From: Axinella damicornis
Lineage: Eukaryota > Porifera > Demospongiae > Axinellida > Axinellidae
DNA: 64,000 bases
Assembly (NCBI GenBank): GCA_963931865.1
Contig: OZ007516.1
Location: forward strand, 12,371,937 to 12,435,936
Direction of reading: 5' to 3'
A program made the position numbers and the translations under genes. The notes under the pieces are model-generated. The model saw only the letters and a program-made list of their open reading frames with translations. It made no database searches and had not been told where the DNA came from. How positions within the stretch are numbered: the first letter of the stretch is position 1; each line of letters starts with the position of its first letter. Below are positions 1 to 9,345 of this stretch, in pieces.

Positions 1-240
1 ATCGGAGTGCCTCCGCTTCGGCGTGCATTTTACACGTGATCGTTCGCGTTCGGGGTCTGGAACGAGACTATAGCTACCATGGCTACATAGCTTTACTAAC
101 CACTAATTATAACCGTTAAAATGGACCCCATGCAGGATAAGATTGGCGCTGGGATACCGTCAAGGCGATGGTGAAGGTCTGGCGGCCGCCGCCTGCGTGG
201 TCATGATGGTCGTAGGTGAAACAGAAGCATTCACCGAGCA
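1..240. other. No gene seen; sequence before the LINE 3' end
   Basis: I see no coding signal or recognisable repeat boundary in these 240 bases. They lie just beyond the 3' tail of the minus-strand LINE and probably represent the insertion-site flank. Confidence 0.4.
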
Positions 241-413
241 CTTTTTATTATTATTATTATTAGAACTTTACAGCAGTACAATGGCATTTGAACAAGGATA
301 GTAAAGTGATACATTTGAATAAGGACCGCTGACAGACATACATCAATGATGATGATGCTGAGATAAAAAATTATTGTTATCCGACAAGGTAGTGACTTGA
401 ACAGCAGTGATCG

Positions 414-3290
414 TTACCTAGTACTTGCTAGAGCAACACATTTATTGCAAGGACATAGAAAGTGGTAAGTGCATACATTCTCAGGATCAAACGTTGTTTG
501 AAAGTGGAGCCATAGGCGAGAAATAATTTGGCGCTTAATGCTGTAGATAGACTGATTGAGGTCTATGGTCGGGAGAGAGTTCCATAGCCTGACAATACGA
601 TTAAAGTAAAAGTGGCGTGATTGTGAGTATCTTGTATAGTTGTGAACTAGTTTCCCTGATGATGCTGATCTGGTTTTCCCAGATGCAAAAGTAACATAAT
701 CGAGGATCATCATGTTGTCTGCAGGTTCTTTTAGTGATTTGACAAGAAACATCACATCCTGAATCTCCAGCCAGTACATCAATGGAAATAGATGGAGTGT
801 TAGTAGCCGCTCTCTGTATGTAGTAGTTGAGCTGTCATTTAGAATGAATTTAGTGGCACGTCTCTGTACTCTCTCCAGCATTTTTATATCTTTGAGAAGA
901 TAAGGTCTCCAAATTTGGGAGCAATATGTTAAATGAGATCGGACAAGAGAAATGTAGAGAGATTTTTTGGTAGAAGTGGGGGAAGATGCTGAGATTGAGC
1001 GGCGGATGAGATTCAGGGAGCGGTAGGCTTTGCTGGTAATAAAGTTGTAATGGTGCGACCAGGAAAGGTCAGAAGCAATCAGGATGCCTAGGTCGCGTTG
1101 CTTTGATGTAGAAGTGAGCGTTGAGTTCTGGATCTGGTAGTCGGGAGGTGGCTGACATGACCGAGTTGAGACTCGGAGAACAGCACATTTTTCTTTGTTT
1201 AAGCCAAGATTCCAGGTGTCACACCAGGAGGATAAGCTGTCAAGGTCGATTTGCAAGAGTTGTTGATTTAGACTGGATTCAATACATTTCACTAATTTTG
1301 TGTCGTCCGCAAAAAAGAAAGGATCTGCAGATAGTATAGAGTCGGGAAGGTCATTTATGTAGACCAAAAACAGTAGAGGCCCCAGGACACTTCCCTGGGG
1401 GACACCTGAGTAGACTGGTAAGTAGCTTGAAAAATGATTAAGAATGCAAGTTGAGTGCGAACGATTGCTCAAATAAGATCGAAACCACAACCATAGAGGT
1501 CCTGTGATACCAAGTCTCCATAGTTTGAACAACAATTCTTCATGTGGCACAGAATCGAACGCCTTTCTAAAATCAAGATAAACTATGTCAGTTGGTTGCT
1601 GCAATTCGACGTTCTTGAAAATATCTGAGAAGAACACAAGCATTTGCGATAGACACGATCGATTCTTCAGGAAGCCATATTGGCATTTGGCAAGGAGAGG
1701 TCGCATAAAACCAATGATCTTCTTGTATACAATACTTTCGAGGACTTTGGATAATATAGGGAGCAGGGAGATAGGTCTGTAGTTATTAACAATGCGAAGG
1801 TCACCCTTTTTGGGGATAGGGCAGATCTTGTGAAGTTTCCACGCGGAAGGAAATACTTTGGATTGCAGACTGAGATTGCAAATGCGTGCCACCGGTGATG
1901 TAAGAGCTGATGCGCAATTTTTCAGTAGTCTTGGGCTAATGTCATCACAGCCAGAGGATTTAGTTGGATCGAGGGTGGCAAGAGCCTCATATATGTCTGT
2001 CTCGTCTAAGTGGATCGTACTAAGCTGTGATATAGGCGATGATAGTTGCTGAATGTCTGGTAATGTGAAGTTGCTGGATGTAAAGGTTGAATTAAAGTAT
2101 TTGTTGAAGATTTCGGCTATTTCCAATGGATTATCTACGATGGAGTTATTATGATGGATGATGTTTGGTGGAGATTTGGCATTGTGAAGGTCGCTTAGGT
2201 AGGAATAGAGTTTGCGAGGGTTAGATCCAAATGTAGACACTAGTTTCGATTGATATTCAGTTTTAGCAGTTTCCATCAGGTAGTGGATGTGAGCAGATAG
2301 GTTTGTAAGCTTAACCAGCCTGCCTGGAGTTGGATTTTTGTTTATACGTCGCCGGAGCGATCTGATGCGATTAATGTTGTGACGAATCTCGGCTGTATAC
2401 CATCTTGGGCTTTTGCCTTTAGATGACTTAAAAGTTGGTATAAACTCATTGCAAGCATCAACTAGAACCGTTCTGAGGTCTGCCCATGCAATGTCGACAT
2501 TGATTGATGCAATTTGGGAAAATTCAAAATCAGCAACAACATTGTTGATAGCAAAGTAGTCGGCCATGCTGTAGTTGAAGAGACGTGGCAACTTGGTTTG
2601 ACGGACCTTGGGGGGTCCAAGCCTGTCAGACAGTATGGAGAAACTCAGCAGAAGATGATCAGACATTGATGAACATCTATCAGGGTCCGTTGATAAGTTA
2701 ATGATTCGGTCGGGTAGGTTGGTTAAGACAATGTCCAGAATGTTTCCTTGTTTGTGGGTGGGTGTAGTGACAAGTTGAATCAAGTTTTTAGAGTAGAGGG
2801 TGTTGCATAAAGACACCGAGTTAGAGGTAACTCCAGTTAGAGAAGACCAGTTGATGTCTGGGCAGTTGAAGTCACCAGCTATTATGATGTCGCAATCATC
2901 TGGCAGAGAAGATATTGCACTAAGGACAGCATTCATGTAGACGATAGAGCATGACGGGGGTATGTACACACAGACAAGAATGAGTTTTGGGTTGAGCAAG
3001 ATTTCAATTGAGATCAATTCAACTGATTGATGAACTAGAATCAGACGAGAAGGAATTTCGTTTGATAGAATGATTGCTACACCACCTCCACGGGAACATC
3101 TATCTCTGCGATATATTGAGAAATTTAGAGGGGTAATTTCATTGTCAGACACAAAATCAGTCAGCCAAGTTTCGGTCACACAGAAAATTTCGAATGGCAC
3201 ACTAAGGATTAGGGATTGGAGAAAAGTCAACTTTTTTACTATACTTCGTGCATTCCAAACGCCAACATTGACAATAGTATTGGGGGATAG
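414..3290 (-). CDS. LINE ORF2: endonuclease / reverse transcriptase
   Basis: The protein nicks target DNA and copies the element RNA by target-primed reverse transcription. The N-terminal endonuclease shows the expected landmarks in order: WNARS just after the start, VTETWL, RGGGVAI, AGDFNCPDINW and SDHLLLSF. The reverse transcriptase follows with NNYRPISLLP, QYGFLKNRS, YLDFRKAFDSVPH, GVPQGSVLGPLLFL and the catalytic FADD box, with a small C-x2-C motif at the C-terminus. The reading frame has no internal stop over about 950 codons. It begins at the codon directly after the ORF1 stop (3291-3293), and the first methionine lies roughly 100 codons in, downstream of essential endonuclease residues. 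ORF2 is therefore most likely made by readthrough or reinitiation from ORF1. Catalytic motifs look intact. Confidence 0.92.
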   Translation of the reverse strand, partial: LSPNTIVNVGVWNARSIVKKLTFLQSLILSVPFEIFCVTETWLTDFVSDNEITPLNFSIYRRDRCSRGGGVAIILSNEIPSRLILVHQSVELISIEILLNPKLILVCVYIPPSCSIVYMNAVLSAISSLPDDCDIIIAGDFNCPDINWSSLTGVTSNSVSLCNTLYSKNLIQLVTTPTHKQGNILDIVLTNLPDRIINLSTDPDRCSSMSDHLLLSFSILSDRLGPPKVRQTKLPRLFNYSMADYFAINNVVADFEFSQIASINVDIAWADLRTVLVDACNEFIPTFKSSKGKSPRWYTAEIRHNINRIRSLRRRINKNPTPGRLVKLTNLSAHIHYLMETAKTEYQSKLVSTFGSNPRKLYSYLSDLHNAKSPPNIIHHNNSIVDNPLEIAEIFNKYFNSTFTSSNFTLPDIQQLSSPISQLSTIHLDETDIYEALATLDPTKSSGCDDISPRLLKNCASALTSPVARICNLSLQSKVFPSAWKLHKICPIPKKGDLRIVNNYRPISLLPILSKVLESIVYKKIIGFMRPLLAKCQYGFLKNRSCLSQMLVFFSDIFKNVELQQPTDIVYLDFRKAFDSVPHEELLFKLWRLGITGPLWLWFRSYLSNRSHSTCILNHFSSYLPVYSGVPQGSVLGPLLFLVYINDLPDSILSADPFFFADDTKLVKCIESSLNQQLLQIDLDSLSSWCDTWNLGLNKEKCAVLRVSTRSCQPPPDYQIQNSTLTSTSKQRDLGILIASDLSWSHHYNFITSKAYRSLNLIRRSISASSPTSTKKSLYISLVRSHLTYCSQIWRPYLLKDIKMLERVQRRATKFILNDSSTTTYRERLLTLHLFPLMYWLEIQDVMFLVKSLKEPADNMMILDYVTFASGKTRSASSGKLVHNYTRYSQSRHFYFNRIVRLWNSLPTIDLNQSIYSIKRQIISRLWLHFQTTFDPENVCTYHFLCPCNKCVALASTR

Positions 3291-3293
3291 TCA
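3288..3293 (-). promoter_or_regulatory. UGA-CUA stop-codon readthrough context between ORF1 and ORF2
   Basis: On the minus strand the ORF1 stop reads ACC TGA CTA TCC, and the next codons open directly into the ORF2 endonuclease in the same frame. UGA followed by CUA is the best-known leaky stop context in animal mRNAs and alphavirus-type genes. No methionine codon lies near the ORF2 start. Actual readthrough is inferred. Confidence 0.6.
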
Positions 3294-4394
3294 GGTGGAT
3301 TGTGGCTGAAAACCAGGATCAGATCGTCCTGAGTAGTTTTCCATGACAGATAAGTCTGGCTGCTGGTTGCCTTGGAGTGAGGTGGTAGGATTGTCCTCTA
3401 GTAGCGAGTGACTTAATTGGGTACTTGCAGGAGGGAGAGAGGACACAGTCGAATTTTGGGTTGTGGCAGGAACAAAGTTAGAGTCGATGACTGAACCAAG
3501 CTTAGTGTTGTTGACATAGAGTGTGTTGCCTCTAATTCTAATTGATTTCCTTGCCAATCCTGAGTTGATCAAGGAACGTCGTTCCTTAAGAAGTACTGAC
3601 TCGACAACTCTCTCATGTTTAGTCATGTCTGGCTTGATGGAAATGGTGGGGTTACTGACAAGTTTAGCTCTATTGGCGAGGATAGTAGAGACTTCACGAG
3701 TGCTGGTTAGTTTTACTAGCAGGGGACGGCAGTGAACGGAATTGTATTTGCCGAGTCTGACGCAGTCACGAATCGAGTGGAGTGAGATGCCAGGGGCCAG
3801 AGGTTGAAAGATGTGGGTAGACACCTCTACATCATGAGACAAGCGTTCGTGCCTGTTAGTGCCTTCGACACACTCCTTTGCGCCATATACAACAAGGTTG
3901 AATTTCCGATCAGGATTCGAGTTCGAGTAGTTGACGGGTTGAGGCGTGGGTTGAGGCACATTCTCTTTTGGTGTTGAGGTAGGATCAGGATTGGGAAGCA
4001 TGACATTGGCATAGCTACGTGGTGGGACACTGCTACCCCTGTCCCTCAGCTCTGAAACCTCAGCTTGCAGTGCACAAACTATCGACCTAAGACTAGCAAG
4101 TTCATTGGCTTGACTATCAAGTTTACAATGTAAACAGTGAAATGGCTCACTTGAGGTCTTGGAGGCGCGAAAAGCTGAGACGGTGAGACCGGCACAGTGC
4201 CTGTGGACCCAGGCATCACATTTTCCCTCGCAGTAGATGGAGTCCTGGCCAGGTTCCTGCTCATTCTGGTCGATAATGATTTCCTCGCATATTGCGCAGT
4301 AGACTGCGGAGTCAGTTTCCTTTGATTTGCCTTTCTTTTTGGGATTCTTTTCAGAGGCAGCCCTGGTAAGTCTTGTTGTCTTGGAAGCCATCAC
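3291..4394 (-). CDS. LINE ORF1: PHD-finger, coiled-coil RNA-binding protein
   Basis: This 367-residue protein is the likely nucleic-acid-binding partner of the LINE reverse transcriptase. A basic N-terminus (KKKGKSK) precedes a C4HC3 PHD-type zinc finger at about residues 31-92: YCAICEE, a CEGKCDAWVHRHC core and FHCLHCKL. A short coiled coil follows at about 95-122 (ANELASLRSIVCALQAEVSE), then a low-complexity Pro/Ser/Asn linker. An RRM-like plus C-terminal nucleic-acid-binding module sits at about 165-310 (FNLVVYGAKE, RDCVRLGKYN, RPLLVKLTS, KPDMTKHERVVES), a layout seen in L1- and CR1-type ORF1 proteins. The PHD finger may bind histone tails and help target chromatin; that is inference. The stop codon is UGA followed by CUA, in frame with ORF2. 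Confidence 0.88.
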   Translation of the reverse strand: MMASKTTRLTRAASEKNPKKKGKSKETDSAVYCAICEEIIIDQNEQEPGQDSIYCEGKCDAWVHRHCAGLTVSAFRASKTSSEPFHCLHCKLDSQANELASLRSIVCALQAEVSELRDRGSSVPPRSYANVMLPNPDPTSTPKENVPQPTPQPVNYSNSNPDRKFNLVVYGAKECVEGTNRHERLSHDVEVSTHIFQPLAPGISLHSIRDCVRLGKYNSVHCRPLLVKLTSTREVSTILANRAKLVSNPTISIKPDMTKHERVVESVLLKERRSLINSGLARKSIRIRGNTLYVNNTKLGSVIDSNFVPATTQNSTVSSLPPASTQLSHSLLEDNPTTSLQGNQQPDLSVMENYSGRSDPGFQPQST

Positions 4395-4620
4395 GAGCTA
4401 GTAGCTAGTAGCTTCTTTCTCTCTCACGAATATCGCTGAGCGGTGGCGGTGACCGTGCCCTCTGTAGGGCGGGGGCGCTTCTCGCTGACTGGTGGCTTGA
4501 AACGTACCGCCGAACGATTAGTAGCTAGCCCACGGTTAGAGGGACGGTAGAGAGCTTCTTTTAGCGGCCCAAAGGGGAACACAAACAGCAGCTCAAAAGT
4601 TGTCACTCACCATTCCAGAC

Positions 4621-5740
4621 TCTCCCGAGACAATTAGACGCCAGAAACTTCAATGGGGTAAGTTTAGGTGCGCATTAATTGGGAATGTATTCACATGTAA
4701 ATGTCCTTCAGGCTTCAGCAAGGGGGTGACACCATAGATAAGTGGTATATTATCTATGGGAGACACTCCAATAGACGCCGTAGTCAGAGCTGCAACCGGG
4801 CTTATCGGCGAGTCTTGATTATACTAAGGAAGGGGTGGTATCGCTACGCATTCTTCCCAAGCGGTCAATGGCTGAAATACAGCGCAGTCAAGCGGTCAAG
4901 AGTCACTTTGCGATGCGGTCAAGCAGCAAAAAATCTAGATTTCTTGACCCCGGTCGCAGCTCTGACTATGGTGTCAATGGGAGTGTCACCCCCTTGTGCA
5001 GTACGGGGATGAATCAGTTTGCTCATGGCATAACCTGGTGTTGTGGGCCAGACATCCACTGGGGCATCAGTTCACCTTGTGCACAGGGGGGAACCTGGGA
5101 ACAGGGCTAACACGTATCCACTAGCATTCCAGTGACTTCCACCAAATTGTGTCTAGTGACTAGACATTTCTTTCTCCTACGAAATATCTGGCCCACTAGA
5201 CAATTGTTCCTGACAGCATGTCTGACACTCAGGAGAATGGGAATGCATGCAGGAGTACAGTAGATCGCCATGTTCCCAGGCCTGGGGATGACGCTGTATA
5301 TCCACAGGTCGGACAGGATAGCTGTTTATGATATCACACATGCACGCACACACATGCACACACACACACACAGTACACCATTGCTTTCTTGCAGGACGTG
5401 TACAGGTGCCTGTAGCTGTGTATGTGACTGTACAAACCCGTGTTACTCCGTGGACAGAGTGGCAAACAATAGTTACTCGTTGAGACACAAACTCAAGCCC
5501 ACAACGGCATGGAGCACTTCAAATGACCACCTTGGCTCAATTTTGCCTCACTCGGACAAGTCTCGTGGTAGTGCAACCTGCACATAGAGCAAACTCACCT
5601 TTTAGCTCAAGTCTTATTGTGGATACTTCAGCAGGCTCTGACTGCATCCGCCAGCTTGCCTTGTTCCCAGGCTGTTCATGGGAGGCTAGCTTACAGCTCA
5701 ACATTGCATGACATCACATAGTGCCAAAGACAGTCCAAGC
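4621..5740. other. Intergenic; no gene recognised
   Basis: Short open frames here lack domain signatures or splice support. A short (CA)n tract lies at about 5336-5372. I see no confident gene or bounded repeat. Confidence 0.4.
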
Positions 5741-5800
5741 TAGCCTCGGTCCCAGGCTCTCTCCCCCGTTTTTAGAGGAGAGAGCCTGGGACCGAGGCTA
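5741..5800. mobile_element. 60-bp hairpin MITE (TAGCCTCGTTCCCAGG family) with 9-bp TSD
   Basis: The two arms are inverted copies (TAGCCTCGGTCCCAGGCTCT and its complement) around a loop of about 10 bases. The element is flanked on both sides by the identical 9-mer AGTCCAAGC (5732-5740 and 5801-5809), a perfect target-site duplication. Confidence 0.88.
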
Positions 5801-6076
5801 AGTCCAAGCGAGCAGTGGTACATGGCCGATGGGAAAGACTTAAGTTCACCACTGAGGTTAGTTTCAAGACGAGTTATTTGACGGTGTCAGTGTATGACGA
5901 CAGTCACAACCTGTTCAACAGGTTTTGTTTTACTTCACACTACCAGGAGTGTAGCGATGTGTAGGCCAGCTGTGAAGTCAATGCTATAGCAATAATGCTT
6001 TCTGACACCAGCATACAGTTGAATACTGTAATAGGATAGTACCAGGCCAGGCATTCTGTCCCTCTCAGTGCAGTGT

Positions 6077-6373
6077 CAGGGCCGGCGCCATAGGGGCGGC
6101 CAGGGCGGCCATGGCCGTCCCCCTTTTTGGCCCCATTTCAAAGAAATGGCAATACCTTCAAGCCTAGATATGTATGTACCCCGTGCAGTTCAATTCTCGT
6201 GGTCAGTGCTGTGATAGCACTTGACGTACTCCAGTCATCGATTCTTAGTTAGTCTTGTTAATAAACACTCTTTGCGTATATGCAGACTCAGCAATGGCAT
6301 CTGTTTCTCATCCTAGTTCTGGGCCTACCATTAGCACTGCCGCACCGCTTCAATAAAGCTGGTGCTGGCCCTG
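6077..6373. mobile_element. 297-bp MITE with CAGGGCC ends
   Basis: The ends are CAGGGCCGGCGCCA and TGGTGCTGGCCCTG, imperfect inverted repeats. The 5-mer AGTGT flanks both sides. CAGGGCC-type ends are common among hAT-like non-autonomous elements, although a 5-bp rather than 8-bp duplication is what I can see. No coding capacity. Confidence 0.6.
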
Positions 6374-7130
6374 AGTGTTCTGTAATCTTTAGGTAAAAAG
6401 TATACTATTGTCTTTCCACCTGCAGAGGGCACTCCTGTGTTTTGTCCTTTTGCCAACATCGCCCACAGCAACTCCTCCACCCTGGCAGACAAGATTGAAG
6501 CTTGAGGCAGAGTTAGCGGCCAGCTGCACCCGGGAAGGACTGTCGTAAGTTTCAGCAGTACACTCCTCGTAGCACTGGGTACCAGGCTTTATGATATGAG
6601 TTAGGCATTGTGTACTGAAAACGAAAATGACATACTTTTACTGCCTTGATTCAAGGAGGACCCATGAATTTACCAGCTGTTCAATTGTGTCTTGTTGAGA
6701 CTGGAACCTTGACTATACTGTAGCCTATACAGTGTAAATGAGTCTATGTACATGTATAACTGTATTCATTGTATATTCTATTCAGAGCTCATCAAGTGTG
6801 GCTAGGTGTGCTTGATACTGTAAATTGCTATTCTGTGCTGGAAACTAATAGCTAGCTGGTGGCTGAAAGTATGAGGTTTCCGAAGAGAGTCAGTACACAG
6901 CCATTCTGTAGCTTGTAGCAGACAGGAGAGATCGTTCCCACTCTCCTAACTCCAAAACACGAGGAAACTGGAGTAGGCAAGCAGGGAATGACCCCTCCCA
7001 TCGCAAGGGAGGGGGAAGCCTCTAGAGTTCAGAAGAGCAGGAAGAATGATGGTATCCCCTTTTGGCACTTGCATCCACTCTTAATCTCTGCTGCCCATCG
7101 TTGAGAATGCCCTCTAAGTATTATTTAGTA

Positions 7131-9345
7131 CTACTCATGTGACCCTCAATTTATCAGACGCCTCAGTCTCGATCACATGTTTAAATCGCGTAAGCATTAA
7201 GGTAGTAAACATGGGTACCGCGATCTCCGAAACCAAGTTGATGGATAAATGGGCAGCATCAAAGCGTACACAAGTTTCAGCAATACTTTGCATCAAACTG
7301 CTCCGTCTGCTTGAAAATGCCCTAAAACTCAATTTTAAGGCCCTCTACGAAACTGAAAATTTGGACCCTCTCCAAGGCCCCACCCACACTCTGACCCCAT
7401 CATCAATACACACACAAAACAGGCCCCAAAACTACGGATGGATTTACCACCTGCTCTCCTCACTTGCAGGCTACAGCCCAAAACTCACTGCCACCCTCAA
7501 AAACAGAGGTTTGGCTACCCTAGGCTTTCAAAAAAAATTCCACGCACACCAACTAAAACCGACTCAAGCCAAGGCCAGTTTCCAAAAGGTCAACCTACCC
7601 CTTGCAAAAATAGGGATGCTTTTCCACGTTCACCTCTCGGTTACCGAGTTTTGGCCACACATCTACTCCCTCTCACCAGCCCAGTCCAGCTACCAAACCA
7701 GCCAAATTCGCCCTAACACGAAAATGGGCGGGGCCTGTAATGCCGAAAGGTCAACTCTCTAGAGTACCTTGGCCAGGGAGCTGTCGGAGGCTGTTCACTT
7801 TCCAGGCTGTTCTTCGGCCACTTCAGCAGACCCACAAACATTCCTGCTCACTCCACCTAGCTATTCACACACAGATAGCCCATCGCCACATTCAATCAGC
7901 TAAAAAAAAAAAAAAGAGTGTTCAAACAAATCTTCAAAGTACCGCACGGCCACATCAGAGTACCGATTTGAAACTCGAAAGGGCCGCTAGCCGCATCAAA
8001 GAGAGAAGCCCCCCTTGTTTATTCCGGTTGCCGCCATGGGAAAACGTAAACAGATGAAATAACCGTATGTGAGTGACGTCATCTCATTAATTATTCATGA
8101 GCAAAATTGCGCGATTTCGCCGATGGCGTGCTTCCTACCTTAAGGGTGCATTATCCACAGTTTTGAAGACCAACAGCCATTTCGGGTCAGTGAGTAGCAC
8201 TAAGTCATTTTGATACCATTTTTGTGCATTACGCAGTTCCATGTAGCTAGTGCACTCGAGCAGTATAGTTAACGGTTGAGAGCAAGATAATGTACGAGAC
8301 AAAGGCAAGTGCATTATCCCCCCCCGAGGCCTCGTACACTAAAACCCATAAACTGGTATCTAAATGTTACATGAGTAAGGTGACTCATGGCCCTCCCTCA
8401 TTGCCACACATGTCACCTTGGATGCATTTCTCAATGAAACACTTGTGCACATTAACTGCTATTCATGTAAAGCTACCTATTTCCCAGGTGTTCGTGTGAC
8501 TGTCATAGCCGGGTGCCTCACAACCCCCATGGAATGAAGCCGGTGAACCTGGCAGACATCTGGGAGGACCTCTTCCGGGGGATCAAGCACATCTATAGCC
8601 GGGAGAACATGCTCGAGAAGAGATACATGGAGCTCTGCACGTATCCCGATTCCCAAGACATCCCATTTCATGTATAGGGTTGGGTGGTAATCAGGAGTAA
8701 CTTCCCCTGCTTGATTATTGCCATCATATTTCGGCATTGTTCGTATTAGTATCTGGCTTGTCATCAGACTAAGCCGAGTGGTTGAATGTGTATTCCATGA
8801 ATGTGATTTGTCCTCTTAGCCCTTTCCCAACCAATGACGCCATATGGCGTCATGAGACTTTCAGCTTCATGATGTCACATCCGGCAATGTCCTTGGGAGA
8901 TAGGCTCTGCGCCAGCAGAAAGGGCGGGGCAAGGGAGGTGGGTGGGTGCACCCGAAGGGTGCAAACAGCATGGCCGTGCCTGGGCTCAGCTTTGAACAAC
9001 CCTTGGTTGGAGCCGGGTTGACCAAATCTCGGGTTTTAAGCATAAATGGGCCTAGAAAACAGTGGTCTTACCTTGCAGAGCCTCGAATTCCAGTGTTCAA
9101 GGCTGAGTTTTCTGCTAGAGCGAGTTACAATCGCCCATACATCTTGATTGTGTACACGTTAATGAGTGGGTGTGGTCAGAATCACGAATGTCGAAAACAT
9201 GGCTGTGTGCAGTTCTGTGAGATGTTTTGAGCCTGAAACCGATGGGAACCTTATCTACGGTATGTTTAATTAGTGCTACTCACGTGACCCTCAACGAATC
9301 AGACGCCTCAGAATCGATCATATGACGGAGCATTAAATCGCTTAT
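7131..9345. repeat. Direct-repeat MITE fragments (CTCACGTGACCCTCAA family)
   Basis: A stretch of about 55 bp starting CTACTCATGTGACCCTCAA at 7131 recurs at about 9272 in the same orientation, including GACGCCTCAG and a nearby ATCGATCA-like tail. A second shared family, with GTGCATTA and TAGTGCACTC blocks, occurs at 8143-8370 and again inside 9350-9610. These are remnants of non-autonomous elements around the first CUL1 exon. The 7191-8140 stretch contains open frames but no recognisable protein. Confidence 0.5.

Larger units (their letters stand above)
243..4620 (-). mobile_element. Near-full-length CR1/L2-like LINE (non-LTR retrotransposon)
   Basis: A two-ORF non-LTR retrotransposon runs on the minus strand. 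ORF1 (4394-3291) has a PHD finger, and ORF2 has an apurinic-type endonuclease followed by a reverse transcriptase. This is the architecture of the CR1/L2/Jockey group, where PHD-bearing ORF1 proteins are known. The 3' end is a short AATAAT-type tandem tail (plus-strand TTATTATTATTATTATTA at about 246-262), typical of LINEs that prime on a simple repeat. Both ORFs are open from end to end, so the copy is young. The 5' boundary is not sharp: the region 4395-4620 is GC-rich and probably 5'UTR/promoter, but I found no target-site duplication to fix the ends. Confidence 0.9.

Noticed and set aside
5177..5587. Overlapping frames on both strands with THTHTH runs
   Set aside because: They cross a (CA)n microsatellite; no protein signature.
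7139..7762. 207-codon plus-strand frame
   Set aside because: It starts in a MITE fragment, has low-complexity composition and no conserved motif or splice support.
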